Positions 46,418 through 55,110 of a DNA stretch of 64,000 nucleotides are shown piece by piece. Source of the DNA: Kribbella antiqua. GTDB lineage: Bacteria; Actinomycetota; Actinomycetes; Propionibacteriales; Kribbellaceae. The notes under the pieces were generated by a model that was not told the DNA's origin, made no database searches, and saw only the letters and a list, made by a program, of their open reading frames with translations. The stretch covers positions 682,001 through 746,000 of the forward strand of contig NZ_SLWR01000002.1 of the NCBI RefSeq assembly GCF_004345665.1, given 5' to 3'. Position numbers and translations under genes: made by a program. Numbering within the stretch: position 1 is the stretch's first letter; each line of letters starts with the position of its first letter.

Positions 46418-46946
46418 CGCCGACCTCCACGACCTCGATCCGGGCCGGCAGGTTGGCCGGCCGTAGCGCTTCGACGATGCGGCGTACGACCGCCTCGTCG
46501 GCCTCCTCCGGAACCCGTACGACGAGCCGCGGCACAGCCTCGCCTGGTGGCGACGACTGTGCTTCAGCGGACCACGCCGTACCGCCGGACTCGAAGATCT
46601 CCGTATCGACCCCGCACGCCAGCCGCAGCGTCTCCCGCAACGCGGACGCGGCACCCCGCGACCGATGCAGTTCCACCGCAGCGGCGACGAGCAACCGCTG
46701 ACGCGAAATCGGGATCCGCGCGTCCGTGAAGGCCCCGACCCATGCCCCGAGCAACGAGACGAAGTCCGAGGGAGCCAGCGCGGGATCCAGGTATGCCGGG
46801 AAGTTGTCCAGCGTCGACACCACGGGCGCGAGCGCCTCGTCGAACACCCCAGTCAGCCGTACGGCGAGATCGTCGTCGGCGTACAGCCCCGGCAGGATCG
46901 CCAGCAGCGGATGCGGGTTGTGCAGACCATCGACCAGGCCGCGCAT
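46401..46946 (-). CDS. Phage tail protein, gpI-like baseplate component
   Basis: 181 residues. The segments LLAILPGLYADDDLAVRLTGVFDEALAPV and LDPALAPSDFVSLLGAWVG, and the HRSRGAASALRETLRLACGV motif, match the phage tail protein I-type family that partners with baseplate J in contractile systems. ATG at 46946 is 4 bases after the baseplate J stop. It probably forms the wedge of the CIS baseplate with gpJ. Confidence 0.82.
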   Translation of the reverse strand: MRGLVDGLHNPHPLLAILPGLYADDDLAVRLTGVFDEALAPVVSTLDNFPAYLDPALAPSDFVSLLGAWVGAFTDARIPISRQRLLVAAAVELHRSRGAASALRETLRLACGVDTEIFESGGTAWSAEAQSSPPGEAVPRLVVRVPEEADEAVVRRIVEALRPANLPARIEVVEVGDDPVQ

Positions 46947-46950
46947 CGGA

Positions 46951-48897
46951 CTACCGCCGTACCAGGACCTGGTGCTCGAACGGGAACACCAGCTCCGTCC
47001 GGGCCAGGTCGATCCGCTCGACCGGCGACTCGCTACGCGTGCCGAGGACCGGATCCGCGACGTACAGCCGCACGTCCTCGACCGCCTCGACCCCGCGAAC
47101 CCGTTGCAGGCAAGCGTGAATGTCCCCCGTCTGCACCGCCCGCCCCAACGGCCAGCCGCCCTCCCGCGGCCCACCGGCCAGCGGGTGCAGCAACCGGTAG
47201 AGGGCAGCCAACGCAGCCGGCCGCACCCGCTCCGACGACGCATCGGCAGCAGCCTTCAACCGCGCGACCACAGTCACGGCGCGGTAGTACGGCGGCTCGA
47301 TCAGCAACCGCGCACCGAGCATCCGCCGCGGCTCCAGGTGCTCCGCCAACCGCTGCAACACCTCGTCCGACGGGCGCAACGTAGCGAAGTCCACCTGCGC
47401 TTCCGGATCACCGGACAGCCGCGGTACGACGAGCAGCCGTACGAGGTTCGGCTCATCCTCGTTTCCAGGCACGCAGTGGACGCGACCCAACGACGGCGTC
47501 GCCTCGCGCGCGAGCAGCTCGTAGTCCTCGGCAGTCACCGCGCGGGACGCCGTACGCAGGGAAAGTGGTCCTCGCACCATCGCATCCGACACCTGCTCGC
47601 CATCGACCCCTCCGATCGCGGCGCGGCGATTGTCGACCTCGGAAACAAAGGGCAGCGAGGTCTTCAGGACCCGAAGTGCGTGCGCCGCGACGTTGCCGGC
47701 CGCGCCTCCACCGATGCGGTAGCGGTCGAGCCTCAACACCGCGCCCTTCGGCGGTACGGCGCCGTACGACCGCAACGTCCCATCGGGCTGTCGAACGGCG
47801 GGGCCGAGGAGCAGTTGGCCGTTCTGCCGGTCGATCCTGAAATGGCGGTCGTGCTCAGCAGAAGCGGCGAAGCTGTCCACCAGGGACCAAACCAACCATC
47901 CGTCATCTGTACCTACGCGCAAAACCTCAGGCTCGGCAGAGAGCGCGACCGGGCGACGCTGCAGCTCGAAGCGTTGACCCGCGCTGCCGTCACTTCGGCC
48001 GATCTCCTCGAGCAGGACAGGCTCTGCGTGTTCGGCGACCGTCGTACCGCCGATCGTCGAGGCCTCCACCGCGCGCAGCTTGGGGGACTCGCTGTAGAAG
48101 GGCTGGTCGGCGTCCGGCTCAACCAGCACGCACCGCAACCACCCAGCACGCTGCTGCGCCAGCACCGACGGCACATGACCGACGGGCACATGCAACACGA
48201 TGTCGCCAGGCCGGTTGAGACCGCCCGTCCCATCGCGGTCGACCTCGCACGCGACCCAGTCCTCCCCGTTCCACGCTTCCCAGCGCAGCGGCGGATCCAG
48301 CGGATCGACACCGATGCCTTCGACCTCACAGTCGATCCGAAGCAGTACGGCGCATGACGGGACGGCCTCGGTCAGACCGACGTACAGGGCATTGCCAGGC
48401 GCAGGCGGTTCGGCGAAGCAGTCGAAGCCGACGCGGTCCTGCAGCTCCACGGTCCGGTCCCGAACATTTCCGCCGACGTTGCCCGTGGCAACGTTCTGCA
48501 GAGCGCAGGACACAATGGCCAGATCGTCGACCGTGCTGAAGCCGATCGCCTCGTCGTGCTCGGTCCGCAGCGTCGCGACCTCGGTCCCGGCGCGGACGGT
48601 GATCGTCTCGGGTTGCGCGGCGGACAGCCAGAAAGTCACATCGGCGCGCGCGGCCGCAGGTGCGAAGAGCTGTACGCCGATCAGGTCGAGGAAGCGCAGG
48701 TAGTTCCGCTCCGGCACCCGATTGAGCCGGTACATCAATTGGTCGACCATCGTCGCGAACGCCTCTACCAGCGTGACACCGGGATCGGAGACGTTGTGAT
48801 CGGTCCACTCCGGGCAGCGCTGCTGGATCATCCGCTTGGCGTCGTCCACGAGCTGCTGGAAGCGGCGGTCGTCGAGGTTCGGCGCTGTCAGAGTCAT
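46951..48897 (-). CDS. Baseplate J-like protein
   Basis: 648 residues. The N-terminus MTLTAPNLDDRRFQQLVDDA, KRMIQQRCPEWTDHNVSDPGVTL and the loss of the internal region into RVLKTSLPFVSEVDNRRAAIGG match putative baseplate assembly protein J (Afp11/gp6-like). It builds the baseplate wedge around the spike. ATG at 48897 overlaps the gp25 stop as ATGA; the longer frame to 49053 is not needed. Confidence 0.88.
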   Translation of the reverse strand: MTLTAPNLDDRRFQQLVDDAKRMIQQRCPEWTDHNVSDPGVTLVEAFATMVDQLMYRLNRVPERNYLRFLDLIGVQLFAPAAARADVTFWLSAAQPETITVRAGTEVATLRTEHDEAIGFSTVDDLAIVSCALQNVATGNVGGNVRDRTVELQDRVGFDCFAEPPAPGNALYVGLTEAVPSCAVLLRIDCEVEGIGVDPLDPPLRWEAWNGEDWVACEVDRDGTGGLNRPGDIVLHVPVGHVPSVLAQQRAGWLRCVLVEPDADQPFYSESPKLRAVEASTIGGTTVAEHAEPVLLEEIGRSDGSAGQRFELQRRPVALSAEPEVLRVGTDDGWLVWSLVDSFAASAEHDRHFRIDRQNGQLLLGPAVRQPDGTLRSYGAVPPKGAVLRLDRYRIGGGAAGNVAAHALRVLKTSLPFVSEVDNRRAAIGGVDGEQVSDAMVRGPLSLRTASRAVTAEDYELLAREATPSLGRVHCVPGNEDEPNLVRLLVVPRLSGDPEAQVDFATLRPSDEVLQRLAEHLEPRRMLGARLLIEPPYYRAVTVVARLKAAADASSERVRPAALAALYRLLHPLAGGPREGGWPLGRAVQTGDIHACLQRVRGVEAVEDVRLYVADPVLGTRSESPVERIDLARTELVFPFEHQVLVRR

Positions 48898-49298
48898 GCC
48901 ACGCCTTCCTCGGGGATCAGGTAGAAGGGGAAGACCAGGTTCCGTGGGTTGTTGCTGCCGCGGATCGTGTAGTGCAGGTCGATGTAGAGCGCGCCTTCGT
49001 CGGCCTGGTCGAAGTGCACCTGGACGTCGAGCAGCTCGATCCGCGGCTCCCATCGGTCCAGCGCGATCCGGACGTCGGCGATGATCTTGCCGGCCGTGGT
49101 CGCGTTCGCGGGCGCGAAGATGTGCTCCTGGATCCCGCAGCCGAACTCCGGCCGCATCGGCCGCTCCCCCGGCGACGTACCGAGGATCAGCCGGATGCTC
49201 TCCTCGATCTCCCGGTCGGTCCGGACCAGCGCGATCCGCCCGGTGGCGTCCGTACGCAACGGAAACGCCCAGCCGGCCCCGACGAACTCCGAGCTCAC
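48894..49298 (-). CDS. GPW/gp25 family baseplate protein
   Basis: 134 residues with the gp25 core IEESIRLILGTSPGERPMRPEFGCG, where EFGCG is the lysozyme-like family signature. It links the baseplate to the first sheath layer. GTG at 49298 has GGAGGA 5 bases upstream, which overlaps the end of the PAAR gene. Confidence 0.93.
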   Translation of the reverse strand: MSSEFVGAGWAFPLRTDATGRIALVRTDREIEESIRLILGTSPGERPMRPEFGCGIQEHIFAPANATTAGKIIADVRIALDRWEPRIELLDVQVHFDQADEGALYIDLHYTIRGSNNPRNLVFPFYLIPEEGVA

Positions 49299-49299
49299 T

Positions 49300-49575
49300 T
49301 CATCCTCCGATCACCACAGTGGGTGCACCCAGCACGATCGGCGCGCCACATGCCGTCAGATCGCCGAGCCGCGCCGCCGGCAGTCCCCCGATCAGTACCG
49401 TCATCGATCCAGGCGGCACGACGGCCGACGGCGGGTGCAGCGGGATCGCACAGACATGCGGCGTATCGACCGTCGCGGCCGGCATGCCGCCGATCAGCAC
49501 AGTCGGCACACCCGGCGGTCCGAGTGCGCCGCCGTGACCAGTGGGATCGCCCACCCGGGCTGCGGGTCCTGGCAT
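49300..49575 (-). CDS. PAAR-domain spike tip protein
   Basis: 91 residues of repeated PAAR units: PAARVGDPTGHGG at the N-terminus, VLIGGMPAATVDTPHVC in the middle and VLIGGLPAARLGDLTACGAP, then VVIGG at the end. The His and Cys residues bind the metal in the cone. It caps the VgrG-like spike. ATG at 49575 lies 9 bases after the spike gene's stop. Confidence 0.94.
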   Translation of the reverse strand: MPGPAARVGDPTGHGGALGPPGVPTVLIGGMPAATVDTPHVCAIPLHPPSAVVPPGSMTVLIGGLPAARLGDLTACGAPIVLGAPTVVIGG

Positions 49576-49584
49576 GACTCCCCC

Positions 49585-51348
49585 TCAGTTGATCTTCACG
49601 AGTGGGGCCTGGATGGAACACGTCGCCTGTCCGTTCAGATCGACGTTCACGCCCTTGACTTGGACGTCGCCACCACCGCCGTCGAGTGAGATGCCGGTCT
49701 TCGCGGTGAGCTCGATATTCTGGCCGCCGGTGATCTTCACCCCGCCACTGCCGGCATCGATGTCGACGCCTTCCTTGGCCTCGACAACGACCTTGCCGTC
49801 GCTGTGCACGGTGATCACCGGCGCCTGGGTGCCGTCCATCGCCAGGCTGAGCTTGCCGTCCCCGGTGTGCAGCCAGATGCCGTTCTTCTGCTGGCTTTCC
49901 AGCAGTTCGAGCGAGTGGCCGGTGCGGCCGACGAACGCCCGGCGGTTGACCGCTCCGGATCCGCTGTCGACGCTTGGCGTCTGACCGCCGTACGGCTTGT
50001 TCCGGGCGCTGTAGAGACCGCCGAGGACGAACGGCGCGCTGATGTCGCCGTGCTCGAAGGCGACCAGCACCTCGTCGTTGACCTCGGGCAGCAGCATCGA
50101 ACCGCGGTCCGCACCGGCGCCGGCCTGCAGGACCCGGGACCAGGTGGTGCCGAAGTCGTCCCGCATCCACGGCAGCCGGACCTTGACCCGGCCGAGCTTC
50201 TGCGGATCATTGACGTCGGTCACGATGCCGGTCGCGATCCCCTGCCTTGCTGTTGAGCCGGAGCTTGCCAGACCGAGCATCGACCGATCCTGCTGACCGG
50301 TGACCGCGATGTGCGTCGTGTAGCCGCTGTCGTTGTCGAAGACGTGACGCACCCGGCTGAGCGTGTACTTCCCGTCGAACGGCGCCCCAAGGTTGCTGAG
50401 GGCAACAGGCGTGCCCGCGTGCAGGTTCGGGTTACCACGGCAGACTCCTTCGAGTTCGGCGAAGGTCCCCGCGACCCGCTCGGCCAGGGCCTTCGCCGCC
50501 GCCTCGGCCGTCGCCTGCGTCCGGTGCGGCACGTGGGTGACCACCCAGGCCGGCGCCCCGAACTTCCCCGCCAGCTCACTTGGCCGTACGCCGATCTGCG
50601 CCGTACTGGTCTCCACTGGAACAGTCGCGACGACGGCTCGCTGGTTGCCGTCGTCCCAGCCGCGGACCTCCACGGACGGCACCTGGCCGGCGGCGGTCAC
50701 GGTGGAGCGGAGTCTGAGCACGTCCGAGCCGAGCTCGAGTGCTTGGGCTTGGGTGCCGTCGGCACCGTTCGGCGCTGTCGACGCCTTGACCGGCTTGGTG
50801 AAGCCGAGCTTCCCGTTCTCCACGCCGAGGTGGTAGCCGACGGCATCCGCGAGGGAGCGGAGGAAGTCCCAGTCGGTCTGGTTCGCCTGGCTGACCAGTT
50901 GATGCACGGTGCTGGTCGAGTCGATCGTGCCGGTCGGCAGGTTATTGCGCTGGGCAACCTTCTTGACGATGTCGCTGTAGGTCACCTGCTGGTAGGTCTC
51001 ACTTCGCGTACCCCGCAGCAGCCGGTGCGCGGCGTCGTACCCGCGAACGATCGTGAAGGTGCCGGCGCCGTCGACCTCGACCTCGAGCGCGGTCACCTCG
51101 CCGGTCATCAGGTCCTGCGGGGCGGTCTCCTGCAGGGCGTGGGCGATCAGCTTGAGCTTGCTGCCGATAGTGATCTGGGCCTTCGGCAACACCAGCCGGT
51201 CGGGGTCGCGGAAGCGCAGGGTGAACATGTCCGGCAGGTGCAGGTTGTCGTCCACCCAGACGCCGGCGACGAGCGCCATCAGGTCCTCGGGGAGCGTCGC
51301 ACCGTCGACGGCGATGCCGAGGGTGCTGGTGATGTTCGCGTTGGCCAT
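49585..51348 (-). CDS. VgrG/gp27-gp5-like spike protein
   Basis: 587 residues. The N-terminal gp27-like ring (residues about 1-370) includes VTYSDIVKKVAQRNNLP and QTDWDFLRSLADAVGYHLGV; then the gp5 OB domain GIVTDVNDPQKLGRVKVRLPWM and a C-terminal beta-helix with GVDIDAGSGGVKITGGQNIEL. It forms the piercing spike under the PAAR tip. ATG at 51348 is one base after the LysM gene; the frame extends to 51687 only as overlap. No extra effector domain is fused at the C-terminus. Confidence 0.92.
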   Translation of the reverse strand: MANANITSTLGIAVDGATLPEDLMALVAGVWVDDNLHLPDMFTLRFRDPDRLVLPKAQITIGSKLKLIAHALQETAPQDLMTGEVTALEVEVDGAGTFTIVRGYDAAHRLLRGTRSETYQQVTYSDIVKKVAQRNNLPTGTIDSTSTVHQLVSQANQTDWDFLRSLADAVGYHLGVENGKLGFTKPVKASTAPNGADGTQAQALELGSDVLRLRSTVTAAGQVPSVEVRGWDDGNQRAVVATVPVETSTAQIGVRPSELAGKFGAPAWVVTHVPHRTQATAEAAAKALAERVAGTFAELEGVCRGNPNLHAGTPVALSNLGAPFDGKYTLSRVRHVFDNDSGYTTHIAVTGQQDRSMLGLASSGSTARQGIATGIVTDVNDPQKLGRVKVRLPWMRDDFGTTWSRVLQAGAGADRGSMLLPEVNDEVLVAFEHGDISAPFVLGGLYSARNKPYGGQTPSVDSGSGAVNRRAFVGRTGHSLELLESQQKNGIWLHTGDGKLSLAMDGTQAPVITVHSDGKVVVEAKEGVDIDAGSGGVKITGGQNIELTAKTGISLDGGGGDVQVKGVNVDLNGQATCSIQAPLVKIN

Positions 51349-51349
51349 G

Positions 51350-52054
51350 TCAGCCTGCCAGCAGTTCGTCCGCCGACGGCAGCAGCACGGTCCGGCCTGG
51401 AATGAGTCGCTGTGGGTCGTCGATGTTGTTCGCCTCGGCCAGCGGGCGCCACATGGCGGGATCGCCGTACTCGGCATAGGCGACGGCCGCCAGCGTCTCG
51501 CCTTCGAGTAGGACGTGAGTACGGCGGGCGGTGAGGCTGCCGGAGGTCGGGTTCTGCTTGGCCGTGAGTGACGGCATCTCCTGCAGATCGACGGTGCAGG
51601 TCGCGCGGACCGGCGTACCTTCCGGAGTGAAGAGCGTGTACTTCGCGGTGACGGACGTGATGTAGCTCGGGAAGAAGTCGAGCGCACCCCAGTGGAACAC
51701 CACCAGCGGCGGAACCGGCTTGTTCTTGCCCATGCTGTGGTCCGTCGGCGCGCAGCACTCGAACAGTGCCTTCACGGCCTTCACCACGCTGTCGTTCATG
51801 GTGTCGGTGGCGTCGAAGAACATCTCCAGGCTCAGCTTGCCGGGCTCAGGTCCCTGAAACTCAGGCGGCGCGGCCTTCTTCGACCCGCGAGCCGGTTCGC
51901 TGTTCCACTTGGCCGCCTTCTTGACGGTGAGCTCGTTCGGGTTGAACTGGAACGCGATGCTGCCCTTGGACGCCCCGAGGCTGGCACCCGCGCCCTTGTT
52001 CGGCATCGCCTCGTGGATCTCCAGATAGGCCTTGGCCAGATTCCCACGCGTCAC
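51350..52054 (-). CDS. LysM-domain baseplate hub protein
   Basis: 234 residues. The N-terminus IAFQFNPNELTVKKAAKWN matches the CIS peptidoglycan-binding protein (Afp7/gp53-like), and the C-terminal LysM (VLLEGETLAAVAYAEYGDPAMWRPLAEANNI, residues about 180-225) ends in RTVLLPSADELL. It clamps the spike into the baseplate. The start is GTG at 52054. It is the first gene of the left CIS operon, divergent from the AfsR-type regulator. Confidence 0.88.
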   Translation of the reverse strand: MTRGNLAKAYLEIHEAMPNKGAGASLGASKGSIAFQFNPNELTVKKAAKWNSEPARGSKKAAPPEFQGPEPGKLSLEMFFDATDTMNDSVVKAVKALFECCAPTDHSMGKNKPVPPLVVFHWGALDFFPSYITSVTAKYTLFTPEGTPVRATCTVDLQEMPSLTAKQNPTSGSLTARRTHVLLEGETLAAVAYAEYGDPAMWRPLAEANNIDDPQRLIPGRTVLLPSADELLAG

Positions 52055-52216
52055 CGCCTCGCACCGCCCCTCATCACCGGCCGGCTCTCCCGGACCTTGA
52101 TGTCGAGGCTAGGTACGCCGCCCGCCCCCGGGCAGGTGCACCAGCGCCGCACCGAGGGCCCACACCTCTTCCCGAAAGGGCACTACTATGCGCTGGTACG
52201 ACGTTCTCGACTGGGG
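52055..52216. promoter_or_regulatory. Divergent control region of the CIS left operon and the AfsR-type regulator
   Basis: 162 bases that must contain promoters of both transcripts. It includes a CCGGCCGG palindrome near 52079 and a 10-codon upstream ORF (52188-52220). No strong -35/-10 pair or direct-repeat SARP box is obvious by eye. Confidence 0.4.
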
Positions 52217-52220
52217 GTGA
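52188..52220 (+). CDS. Possible 10-codon leader peptide MRWYDVLDWG
   Basis: ATG at 52188, with GAAAGGG about 9 bases upstream, opens a 10-codon frame rich in aromatic and acidic residues (two Trp, one Tyr). Its TGA at 52218-52220 overlaps the GTG start of the AfsR-type regulator as GTGA. This is the usual geometry for translational coupling, so the regulator may be translated only after this peptide. Expression is unproven. Confidence 0.35.
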   Translation: MRWYDVLDWG

Positions 52221-54988
52221 GAGCGACGGATCATCCGCTCCTCGAACTGCACGTCCTCGGGCCGGCCGAGGTGCTTTTGCCTGCGCCTGGTGCGGAGCCG
52301 GCGGGCGGCGCAGTTGTGGCGGTTCGGCAACCGCTGGCTCGGGCGCTGGCGGTGCGGCTGGCGCTGGCGCGGGGTAAGGCTGTTGCCGACGACATCTTGA
52401 TCCGCGACCTGTGGGGCGACGATGACGCGGCCCGCCCGACCGCCCGGCTCCGCGTGCTCGCCTCCCGGCTGCGCGGTGCCCTCGGCAACCACGCACCCGC
52501 CCTCCAGCGGACTCCCGCCGGCTTCAGCCTGCGGGCCATCCCGACCGACTTGGTCGCCGCCGAGCGCGCACTCGCTACGGTCGACGCAGTACGCCGTACT
52601 GGCGACCAGGCAAGGGTGTTCGCAACAGCCGCGGCGGGGCTGGAGCTCTGGCGCGGCGAGCCGTTGAGTGACCTCGAAGGCATCCCATTCGTCGCGTCCG
52701 AGCAGCAACGACTGCAGTCGCTCCAGCTGGAACTCCAGCTCGCCTGGGGCGAGGCAGGCCTCGTCCTCGGCCGCCAGGTCGACGCGGAGCTGGAACGACT
52801 CGCCACCGCGCATCCCCTGCACGAGCGTCTCGTCGGCCTGTCCGCACTCGCGCTGGCCCGAGCCGGCCGCCAGGCGGAAGCGCTCGACCGGCTGCGCGGC
52901 CTACGCCACCGCCTCGCCGAGGAGCTCGGCATCGACCCCGCCCCGGAGACAGTCGCGATCGAGGACGATCTACGCGGACTCCACTTGTCGACTCCTCGCG
53001 TCCCGTTGCCCACAGCAGCGTCCAACTTCGTCGGTCGCGATCACGAACAGTCGATGCTGCTGCGGGAAATCCACCGGCCCGTGCTCATCACGCTGCTCGG
53101 CGGTCCCGGTGTCGGCAAGACGCGACTGGCTCGCGAGGTCGCTGCGCAGGCCGTCGTACAAGGCAGACCGGTGGCGTGGCTGGACCTTGCGCCGTTGCAT
53201 GCCTCCGACAACCTTGTCGCGGCGCTCGCTGCGGCGGTAGGTGCCGAAAGCAACGGTGACACCGTGGCGCACTCCGCCGAACTGCTCGCTGGCACCCTGC
53301 TCGTCGTCGACAACGCCGAACACCTGGTCGACGAGATCGCACCGCTGATCGACAGCCTCCGGTTCAAGGCCGTCGACCTGTCCATTCTGGTCACCTCGCA
53401 ACGTCCGCTGCGCCTGTCGGACGAGCAGGTGCACCGCCTCGGCCCGCTGCCCGCCGCTGCCGCGACCGCCCTGTTCTGCGACCGCAGCGGCGCCTCGGCT
53501 GGCCCAGCGGTCGAGACAATCTGTACTGCGGTCGATCGGCTGCCGCTGGGCATCGAGCTGGCCGCGGGTATGACCCGGACGTTGTCGGTGCAGCAGCTTG
53601 CCGACCGCATCGACCATCGCCTCCAGTTGCTGATTCGCGGTCGCCGGGATCCCGGGATTCGGCATGCCAGCCTCCGGGCCGCGCTGGACTGGAGTCACGA
53701 GCTGCTCGAGCCCTCCGTGCGTACGGCGCTCCGTCGGCTCTCCGTGTTCGCAGGCGGCTGCACGCTGGAGGCGGCCGAGCAGGTCGTCGCCGGTGATGGC
53801 ATCCAGGTGGACGAGGTGGCCGAACTGCTCGCCGTACTGGTCGACCGGAGTCTGGTGACGATGGATGACGACGAACGCTTCAGTCTGCTGGAGACGATCC
53901 GCGAGTACGGTCGTGGTCAACTCCGCGCGGCTGGTGAGGAGTCCGCCGTACGGGGTCGTCATGCAGCGTGGTGTGTGGGGCTGGCGAAGTTCGGTGAGCA
54001 GTACGCGCGGCTGAACCAGCGCTTCTCCCTGCGCGAGCCGGAGGTGGCGCGTCGGCTGCGGATCGAGGAGCCCAACCTCCTTGCGGCAGTCGACTGGTGT
54101 CTCGGCGAAGGCAATGATCCTGGCCGGGTCAGCGAGATCGTCGCGCCGCTGTCCTGGCACTGGTACTACCGGGGCATGATGACCCAGGCCCGCGGCTGGC
54201 TGCGCTCGTCGCTGGCCACCCTTGCTTCCGGTACGCCGGAGCGAGCCGCTGCGCTGACGGCGCTCGCGGTGCAGACGCGCTTCAGTGGCGGGTACGCCGA
54301 GGCGCGCGACATCGGCCTCGAATGCGTGGCGATCTACCGGGCGCTGGGTGACTCTCGTGGCCTTGCCGTTGGGCTGCAGGGGTTGACGCTGACGAGTCTC
54401 GCGCTGCAGGACGAGTATGCCGCACTGAACTACGCGCACGAGGCGGAGACGCTGGGTCGATCGATCAACTTCGCCGCTGTCCGCGGCGGCGCGCTCAACT
54501 GCGCCGGGCTCGCGCTGCGGCAACTCGGGTACCAACGCGAGGCGCGGCAGATGTTCGAGGAGGCGTACGACGTCTGGTCCGGGAGCCAGGACGACCAGGG
54601 CATGGTGATTGCCGGGGGCAACCTCAGCATCGCCGACTTCCAGGCCGGTCAGGTGGAGGCCGCCCGGCGGCGCCAGCTGCACGTCCTGCGGATAGCTCGC
54701 TCGATCGGTTACACCGTCGGCATCCTCGACGGCCTCGGCGTACTGGCGTCCATCGAAGCCGCCTCCGGCCGTTACGAACTGGCCGTCCGCCTCCTCACCG
54801 TCGCCGAACGCCACCGCGCCGACATCGGCGCCCCTCTCTTCATCCCCGACGAACTAGCCGCCATGGCCACCGCCTGGACGGCAGCCCGTTCGTCCTTGGG
54901 CCCAGAAGCCGACCGCATCGCCGACTCCGCCCGCCACCTCCCCCTCAACACCCTCCTCACCGAGCTCCTTCAAGACGCCGCCCACTAG
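52217..54988 (+). CDS. AfsR/SARP-type regulator with NB-ARC ATPase and TPR-like repeats
   Basis: 923 residues. Residues about 5-110 are an OmpR-type winged helix (RQPLARALAVRLALARGKAV, LWGDDDAARPTARLRVLASRLR), about 110-255 a bacterial transcriptional activation domain, then an NB-ARC ATPase with P-loop LLGGPGVGKTRL at 293-304 and VVDNAEHLVDE as Walker B, and from about 560 a TPR-like region (LALQDEYAALNYAHEAETLG). Such proteins activate secondary-metabolite and developmental genes in response to signals. GTG at 52217 overlaps a short upstream ORF. It divides the CIS locus and is its likely local activator. Confidence 0.88.
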   Translation: MRATDHPLLELHVLGPAEVLLPAPGAEPAGGAVVAVRQPLARALAVRLALARGKAVADDILIRDLWGDDDAARPTARLRVLASRLRGALGNHAPALQRTPAGFSLRAIPTDLVAAERALATVDAVRRTGDQARVFATAAAGLELWRGEPLSDLEGIPFVASEQQRLQSLQLELQLAWGEAGLVLGRQVDAELERLATAHPLHERLVGLSALALARAGRQAEALDRLRGLRHRLAEELGIDPAPETVAIEDDLRGLHLSTPRVPLPTAASNFVGRDHEQSMLLREIHRPVLITLLGGPGVGKTRLAREVAAQAVVQGRPVAWLDLAPLHASDNLVAALAAAVGAESNGDTVAHSAELLAGTLLVVDNAEHLVDEIAPLIDSLRFKAVDLSILVTSQRPLRLSDEQVHRLGPLPAAAATALFCDRSGASAGPAVETICTAVDRLPLGIELAAGMTRTLSVQQLADRIDHRLQLLIRGRRDPGIRHASLRAALDWSHELLEPSVRTALRRLSVFAGGCTLEAAEQVVAGDGIQVDEVAELLAVLVDRSLVTMDDDERFSLLETIREYGRGQLRAAGEESAVRGRHAAWCVGLAKFGEQYARLNQRFSLREPEVARRLRIEEPNLLAAVDWCLGEGNDPGRVSEIVAPLSWHWYYRGMMTQARGWLRSSLATLASGTPERAAALTALAVQTRFSGGYAEARDIGLECVAIYRALGDSRGLAVGLQGLTLTSLALQDEYAALNYAHEAETLGRSINFAAVRGGALNCAGLALRQLGYQREARQMFEEAYDVWSGSQDDQGMVIAGGNLSIADFQAGQVEAARRRQLHVLRIARSIGYTVGILDGLGVLASIEAASGRYELAVRLLTVAERHRADIGAPLFIPDELAAMATAWTAARSSLGPEADRIADSARHLPLNTLLTELLQDAAH

Positions 54989-55110
54989 CTTTGGCCCCGT
55001 ATATCCGTTTCCGCTGGGTCTTTCGGTGTGATGTTTCCCCTTGTGGATAAGGGATTCCAGACACGTCGGCGGTTTGCCAGCTACGGTCCAGGTCCCGTAA
55101 GATCGAACAC

